Shown here: piece by piece, positions 51,475 to 55,563 of the stretch
Layout: each line of letters begins with the position of its first letter
How positions within the stretch are numbered: position 1 is the stretch's first letter
Origin: Deltaproteobacteria bacterium HGW-Deltaproteobacteria-14
GTDB taxonomy: Bacteria > Myxococcota_A > UBA9042 > PHBI01
Assembly (NCBI GenBank): GCA_002841945.1
Contig: PHBI01000015.1
Coordinates: 1 to 55,563, forward strand
Direction: 5' to 3'
DNA: 55,563 bases
Notes under the pieces: model-generated
What the model was told of the DNA's origin: nothing
The model's input: only the letters and a program-made list of their open reading frames with translations
Databases searched by the model: none
Translations under genes and position numbers: made by a program

Positions 51475-53201
51475 CCGAGCGCAGCGTCGCCGAGGTCCTC
51501 AAGCGCCTCGGCTTCGGATACGACTTCCTCGGCGAGCACCCGATGCGCGCCCGGGCGTTCAGCAACGCGGCCCGGACGCTCAAGAAGCTCCCCGACGTCG
51601 CGACCGCCTTCGCCGCCGGCGAGCTCGACGCCCTCCCCGGGATCGGCCCCGGCGTCCTCGACGTCGTCGCCCGGGTCGTCCGCGGCGAGGCCGTCCCGGC
51701 CCTCGACGACGTCGAGGCGCGCATCCCCCCCGGCCTGTTCGATATCGCCCAGCTCAAGGGGCTCGGGCCGAAGAAGGTCCGCACGCTGCATGACGACCTC
51801 GGCGTCTCCACGGTCGCCGAGCTCGAGTACGCCGTGAACGAGAACCGCCTGCTCGCGCTGTCGGGCTTTGGCCCCAAGACCCAGGAGGGCGTCGCCGCCG
51901 CCCTCGCCGCGCTCCGCGCCCGCGCCGGCCGCTACCGCCTCGACCAGGGGCTCGCGGCCGCCGAGCGCGAGGCCGAGCGCCTGCGCGCCCTCCCGTTCGT
52001 CCACCGCGTCGCCGTCGCCGGGGACGTCCGCCGCGGCCTCGAGATCGTCGAAGACGTCGTCCTCGTCGTCCACCTCGACCCCGACGGCGAGCCCGCCCTC
52101 GCCGCCGCCCTCGGGGGCGCGCGCGGCGAGGCCGATGGGCTGTACCACGTCGTGTACGCCGCCGAGCTCCCCGTCCGCGTCGTCACCTGCCCCTGGGAGG
52201 ACCTCTTCGGCGTCGTGCTGCTGCGCGCCACCGGCAGCCCCGGCCACGTCGCGGCGCTCGAGGCCCGCGCCGCCGACGCCGGCGCCATCTTCGGCCCGGT
52301 CGGCCTCTACCGCGGCAGCGAGCGCGTCCCGTGTCCCGACGAGGGCGACGTCTATGCCGCCCTGGGGCTCCACCCGACCGCCCCGGAGCGCCGCGAGGAG
52401 GAGGTGCCGCTCGTCGCGCTCGGGCAGTCACGTCCGCGGCTGCTGCGCCGCCGGGATCTGCGTGGTGCGTTGCACAATCACACGACGGCATCCGATGGAA
52501 TTCACGGCCTTGGTGTGATGCGCGACGCAGCAAAAGCGCTCGGACTGGGGTGGCTCGGGATCTCCGAGCACAGCCAGAGCGCGGCCTACGCCGGCGGCCT
52601 CGACGCGGCGGCGCTCGGCCGGCAGATCGAAGAGATCGCGCGCCTGAACGCCGCCGCTCCCGACGGCTGCGCGCTGCTCACCGGGGTCGAGAGCGACATC
52701 CTGCGCGACGGCGAGCTCGACTACCCCGCTGCCGTCCTCGCGCAGCTCGACGTCGTCGTCGCCTCGGTGCACACCCGCTTTCGCCAGACCCCGGACGAGA
52801 TGACCGTGCGCATGGTGAACGCGGCGTCGCAGCCCTACGCGGACGTCATCGGCCACCCGACCGGGCGCCTCCTCCTCGGCCGTGCGGCCAGCCCCTACGA
52901 CGTCGAGGCCCTGCTCGACGCGTGCGCGGCCAGCGGCTGCGCGGTCGAGCTCAACGCCAACCCGCAGCGCCTCGACCTCGACGCGCGCCACCTCGCCATG
53001 GCGAAGGAGCGCGGCGTGAAGGTGTCGATCGCCGCCGACGCCCACAGCGCGCCGGCGCTCGCCCACCTCGACTTCGGCGTGACGGTCGCCCGCCGCGCCG
53101 GGCTCCTCCCCGAGGACGTCCTGAACTGCCTCGAGCTCGCCGAGCTGCGCGCCTGGCTCGCCGCCCGCAAGGCCCGGGCGCGGGGCCACGCGGGGGCGTG
53201 A
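51471..53201 (+). CDS. polX: PolX-type protein with degenerate polymerase and intact PHP nuclease
   Basis: 576 residues, family X layout: 8-kDa/HhH region (LDALPGIGPGVLDVV, QLKGLGPKKVRTLH), palm and fingers, then a C-terminal PHP phosphoesterase. In active PolX the palm has GSxRR...DxD and a third Asp; here it reads GDVRRGLEIVEDVV (184-197), leaving Asp195 but Val197 in place of the second Asp, and the third position falls in LPVRVVTCP. GHVAAL and LGLHPTAPERREE keep the fold. The PHP domain is intact: His335 and His337 (LHNHTTASDG), SEHSQS, GVESDIL, SVHTRF, HPTGR and DAHS. So a nuclease in repair without polymerase activity is predicted. ATGA overlap upstream, TGATG downstream. Confidence 0.85.
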   Translation: MTERSVAEVLKRLGFGYDFLGEHPMRARAFSNAARTLKKLPDVATAFAAGELDALPGIGPGVLDVVARVVRGEAVPALDDVEARIPPGLFDIAQLKGLGPKKVRTLHDDLGVSTVAELEYAVNENRLLALSGFGPKTQEGVAAALAALRARAGRYRLDQGLAAAEREAERLRALPFVHRVAVAGDVRRGLEIVEDVVLVVHLDPDGEPALAAALGGARGEADGLYHVVYAAELPVRVVTCPWEDLFGVVLLRATGSPGHVAALEARAADAGAIFGPVGLYRGSERVPCPDEGDVYAALGLHPTAPERREEEVPLVALGQSRPRLLRRRDLRGALHNHTTASDGIHGLGVMRDAAKALGLGWLGISEHSQSAAYAGGLDAAALGRQIEEIARLNAAAPDGCALLTGVESDILRDGELDYPAAVLAQLDVVVASVHTRFRQTPDEMTVRMVNAASQPYADVIGHPTGRLLLGRAASPYDVEALLDACAASGCAVELNANPQRLDLDARHLAMAKERGVKVSIAADAHSAPALAHLDFGVTVARRAGLLPEDVLNCLELAELRAWLAARKARARGHAGA

Positions 53202-54562
53202 TGAGGCGCCCGGTGAGCGTCCGGCTCGGCGCGGCCCCGGGGGACCCGGCGGCCGTCGTCGCCGCCCTCGCGGAGACGCAGGAGCTCGTCCTCGACCGCA
53301 TGGACGCGATGCTCGGGACGCTGCGCCCGGGCGGGGCCGCGAGCCCCTTCGCGCGCCTCTCGGGGCCGGCCGACGTGGTGGAGCTCCTCGCCTGCGCCAT
53401 CGGCGCGGCGGAGGGCGCCGGCGAGCGGGACCACGCGGACGGGCTGCGGCTGCAGTACCTCGAGGCGCTCCCGGCCGCGCGCCTCGATCAGCTCGTCGGC
53501 ACCGGGGCCCTCGCGGCGCGGGTCTTCCACACGCCGGCGCCGTGGCCGCACCTGCGGCGCTTTCGGCGCGGGCTCGACCGCCTGTTCGACCGCTTCGCCG
53601 CCCACCGCCTCGACCCGGAGCGGGCGCTCGGGGCGGTGGACGCAGGCGCGTACTGCGCGCGCTTCCCGACGCTGGCCGACTGGTACGTCACGACCTACTG
53701 GGGCGGGCTCGAGCCGATGTTTCAGGCGCTGCCCCACGATCTGGCGGCGTCGCTGCCCGGGGACGCGCCCGAGGAGGCGTTCTGGGCGGCGGTGGACCAC
53801 CGGCTCGCGCTGTCGATGCTGCACGAGATCCTGCACTTCGCGCCAGCGCGGGAGACGCTGCTGCCGCCCTACCTCGACGAGGCGCTGGCCGGCTGGTTCG
53901 GGGTGGTGCTCGACGAGGCGGCGGCGTTCCCAGCGCCGGGCGACGACGACGGGCTCGCCGGTTGGCCGTGGTTCGCCCAGGTCGGCGAGGCGCTGTGTCG
54001 GGCCTTCGGGGAGGGGCCGGTGCTGGCGGCGCAGGCGGGGCTCGTGCCGTGGGACGAGGTGCTCCCCGCGGGGCTCCCGGCCGCGTGCGCGCGGCTCGGT
54101 TGGGCGGCCTATCGCGCGGCTCCGGCGCTGCACTTGCACCCCGACGTCACCCGCCCCGACCGCTGGGTGAGGCTGTTCTATGCCGCGGCGGCTGGCCGGG
54201 ACCCGGGCGCGATCGCGACCCTCGAGGCGCTCGACGCGCTGCCGTTCCACGCCCTCGCGCTGCCCGCGCGACCGCGGCAGGACGCGCGCATCGTCTACCA
54301 CGCGCTCTCCGCGATGTGCCTCGAGGCGACCCAGGTCGGGGCGAGCTGGCGCGTCCGCCGCGCGGCCCCGGCAGGACCGGTCATCGTGGACTTCGCCCGT
54401 GGCGAGGTGAGCGCGCCGGCGCGTCCGGCGGGGTACGAGCTCGCGCCCGCGCGCTACGCCCTGCCGCCGCTCGGCCGCACCGACCGCCACGCGCTCGACG
54501 TCAGCGACGTCAGCCCAGCGGCGCTCGCGGCGGCGGCCGAGCGCCTGCTCGACGCGCGGTGA
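53201..54562 (+). CDS. Predicted gluzincin-like HExxH protein
   Basis: Unrecognised 453-residue protein without a signal peptide. A zinc-protease motif HEILH occupies 208-212 (in LSMLHEILHFAP), and 14 residues later LPPYLDEALAGWFG (Glu227) has the look of the third-ligand helix of gluzincins (typical form W-L-x-E-G-L-A). The N-terminal 150 residues are helical and Arg/Leu rich, and the C-terminal 100 contain a possible beta domain (ASWRVRRAAPAGPVIVDFARGEV in two parts). ATG 53201 overlaps the polX stop (TGATG), so the gene is coupled to a PHP nuclease; a role in processing DNA-protein adducts is only a speculation from that neighbourhood. Confidence 0.7.
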   Translation: MRRPVSVRLGAAPGDPAAVVAALAETQELVLDRMDAMLGTLRPGGAASPFARLSGPADVVELLACAIGAAEGAGERDHADGLRLQYLEALPAARLDQLVGTGALAARVFHTPAPWPHLRRFRRGLDRLFDRFAAHRLDPERALGAVDAGAYCARFPTLADWYVTTYWGGLEPMFQALPHDLAASLPGDAPEEAFWAAVDHRLALSMLHEILHFAPARETLLPPYLDEALAGWFGVVLDEAAAFPAPGDDDGLAGWPWFAQVGEALCRAFGEGPVLAAQAGLVPWDEVLPAGLPAACARLGWAAYRAAPALHLHPDVTRPDRWVRLFYAAAAGRDPGAIATLEALDALPFHALALPARPRQDARIVYHALSAMCLEATQVGASWRVRRAAPAGPVIVDFARGEVSAPARPAGYELAPARYALPPLGRTDRHALDVSDVSPAALAAAAERLLDAR

Positions 54563-55101
54563 GGGCGGGCGCTGGGAGGCGGGCGTCGCGGCGTCCTATC
54601 GGTCGCCGACCCGGCGTTCGCCTCGGGGCTCATGGTCAGGCGTCGATGACGCGCGGCGCGGCGGGGAGAGAGCGGTGGGCTCCTCGAGGCGGCGCGACCA
54701 CGACAGCAGACCGTCCTCGACGGTCCGTCGCGGCCCCGTCGGCCGTCGGTATTCTTGCGCGGTCGGCGGGTTTGGGACACGCTCGCTGCGGCGCACGTCT
54801 CGCGGCGCGGATGTCTCGCGGCGCGGTCGTGGGCGTCTGAGGAACCGCTGAATATCGCGTCTTTTTGACGCATTGCACAGGTCAGTCTTGCGCCTGGTTG
54901 ATTTGATTTCAGAGCGTCAATTGGCTCGCCGGTTTGCGTTTGCACAGCGGGGCTTCGGGCTCTCCAGCGGGGGCCCCCGTCCGACGCGCCGCGGGGAGCG
55001 CCGCTGCTCGGATCCCGCCCGCGGGTTTCTCGCGGCGCACTTTTCGTTCGGAGTCCCGCGGAGTTCCCGGTAACGTCGACCGCAACACGTACGAGGTGAC
55101 C
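54563..55101. other. 539-base intergenic region
   Basis: No gene is supported. It contains two 14-base direct repeats gtctcgcggcgcgg at 54797-54810 and 54813-54826, a further tctcgcggcgc near 55028, and a lower-GC stretch (54850-54960) with a small hairpin GCGTC-ttttt-GACGC (54857-54871) that could be a terminator or promoter zone. The ribosome binding site GAGGTGA of the next gene ends the region. Confidence 0.5.
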
Positions 55102-55563
55102 ATGTCCGGTCCGCAGCAGTCCCGCGGGAAGCCCACGAGCGAGGGCGCTCGAGCCCCCGCCGGGCGCGGCGCGACGCCGACGACCACGGGGTCGGCGCGG
55201 CCGGGGTCGGCGCGGGCGGTCGTCGAGGCCGCGCGCGGTCAGATCACCGCGCTGCGGCAGCAGCTCGCCCAGGAGACCAGCGTCCGTGAGGCCGCTGAGC
55301 GTGTGGTTCAGCACCTCCAGGGGCTCCTGACCCAGCGCGACCAGGAGCTCGCGGCGGCGCTCACGCAGCCTGTGTCGGCGGCGGCCGTGGGGCAGCTGCA
55401 GCTCGCGGAGGCCCGCGCTCGCGAGCTCGAGGTCGAGCTGCTCGAGGCCCGGGCGCGCGTCGTCGCGGCCGAGGCCGAGCGCGACGCGGCGGCGTGGGAG
55501 CTGGCGCATGGGCGCAACGAGGCCCCCGAGGGGGACGGCGCGCGCCCGGAGCGCTCCGGAGCG
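55102..55563 (+). CDS. Coiled-coil protein, partial (runs off the window)
   Basis: ATG at 55102 preceded by GAGGTGACC. 154 codons are open to the end of the window with no stop. The start is a Gly/Ser/Pro/Thr-rich tail (SGPQQSRGKPTSEGARAPAG), followed from about residue 40 by an Ala/Glu/Gln/Arg heptad-rich helix (ITALRQQLAQETSVREAAER, QLQLAEARARELEVELLEAR), strongly predicted coiled coil. No catalytic motif in the visible part. Could be a structural or polarity protein; cannot be named. Confidence 0.65.
   Translation, partial: MSGPQQSRGKPTSEGARAPAGRGATPTTTGSARPGSARAVVEAARGQITALRQQLAQETSVREAAERVVQHLQGLLTQRDQELAAALTQPVSAAAVGQLQLAEARARELEVELLEARARVVAAEAERDAAAWELAHGRNEAPEGDGARPERSGA

Noticed and set aside
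54596..54796. Minus-strand 66-codon frame in the intergenic region
   Set aside because: Arg/Pro/Ser-rich, no ribosome binding site, and crosses direct repeats.

Overview
A very GC-rich (about 70% by eye) bacterial chromosomal segment, most likely from a Myxococcota/deltaproteobacterial lineage. The basis is gene content: FHA-domain sigma-54 activators, a PEGA-tailed Ser/Thr kinase, an AgmX/PglI-type C-terminal domain protein, RCC1-like and FG-GAP surface proteins, an OmpA protein with thrombospondin type-3 repeats, and Asp/Gly-rich Cys-containing lipoproteins. No rRNA, tRNA, CRISPR, transposase or phage gene was recognised. Genes are dense on both strands, with frequent 4-base stop/start overlaps (ATGA, GTGA, TTGA).

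Layout. 0.2-5.3 kb: argC-argB overlapping an FHA/sigma-54 activator and a Ser/Thr kinase, four genes chained by overlaps. 5.3-9.5 kb: surface or envelope proteins (PEGA-like membrane protein, FG-GAP lipoprotein, RCC1-like protein, Cys-rich lipoprotein). 9.57-11 kb: a zinc-efflux operon (CDF transporter plus SmtB-like ArsR sensor) with a candidate operator at its start codon. 11-18.4 kb: DUF2267 protein, an atypical SDR, AgmX-type lipoprotein, fumC, a dCache-like GGDEF diguanylate cyclase, an alpha/beta hydrolase. 18.5-26.5 kb: a TamA/TamB-like outer-membrane assembly pair with an unusually long TamB. 26.5-28.6 kb: a Fur-box-preceded operon of an outer-membrane protein and a lipoprotein cytochrome c, overlapping tail-to-tail with an FGE-fold gene. 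28.6-32.1 kb: a divergent pair of unrecognised genes (a protein of four ~88-residue repeats; a 690-residue protein with a Gln/acid-rich half and a superbasic half), the best candidate here for something undescribed. 32.3-36.5 kb: FecR-domain protein, OmpA/TSP3 porin-like protein, a small barrel lipoprotein, SEC-C membrane protein. 36.5-46.5 kb: second FHA/sigma-54 activator, M20 peptidase, hybrid histidine kinase, VWC/pacifastin-like lipoprotein, outer-membrane protein, quinone oxidoreductase, MscS channel, hexapeptide acyltransferase. 46.6-54.6 kb: polA, a 38-residue Lys-rich protein, OmpA-like lipoprotein, and an operon of LysR regulator, PolX and an orphan HExxH protein. The window ends inside a coiled-coil gene.

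Themes. Signalling (two FHA activators, one STK, one hybrid kinase, one diguanylate cyclase) and envelope biogenesis dominate. Several enzymes have lost key residues by motif reading: PolA lacks proofreading residues, PolX lacks polymerase carboxylates but keeps its PHP nuclease, the SDR lacks its lysine, and the FGE-like protein lacks the catalytic cysteines. Motif-level claims are read from sequence; family names come from general knowledge; no database search was run.
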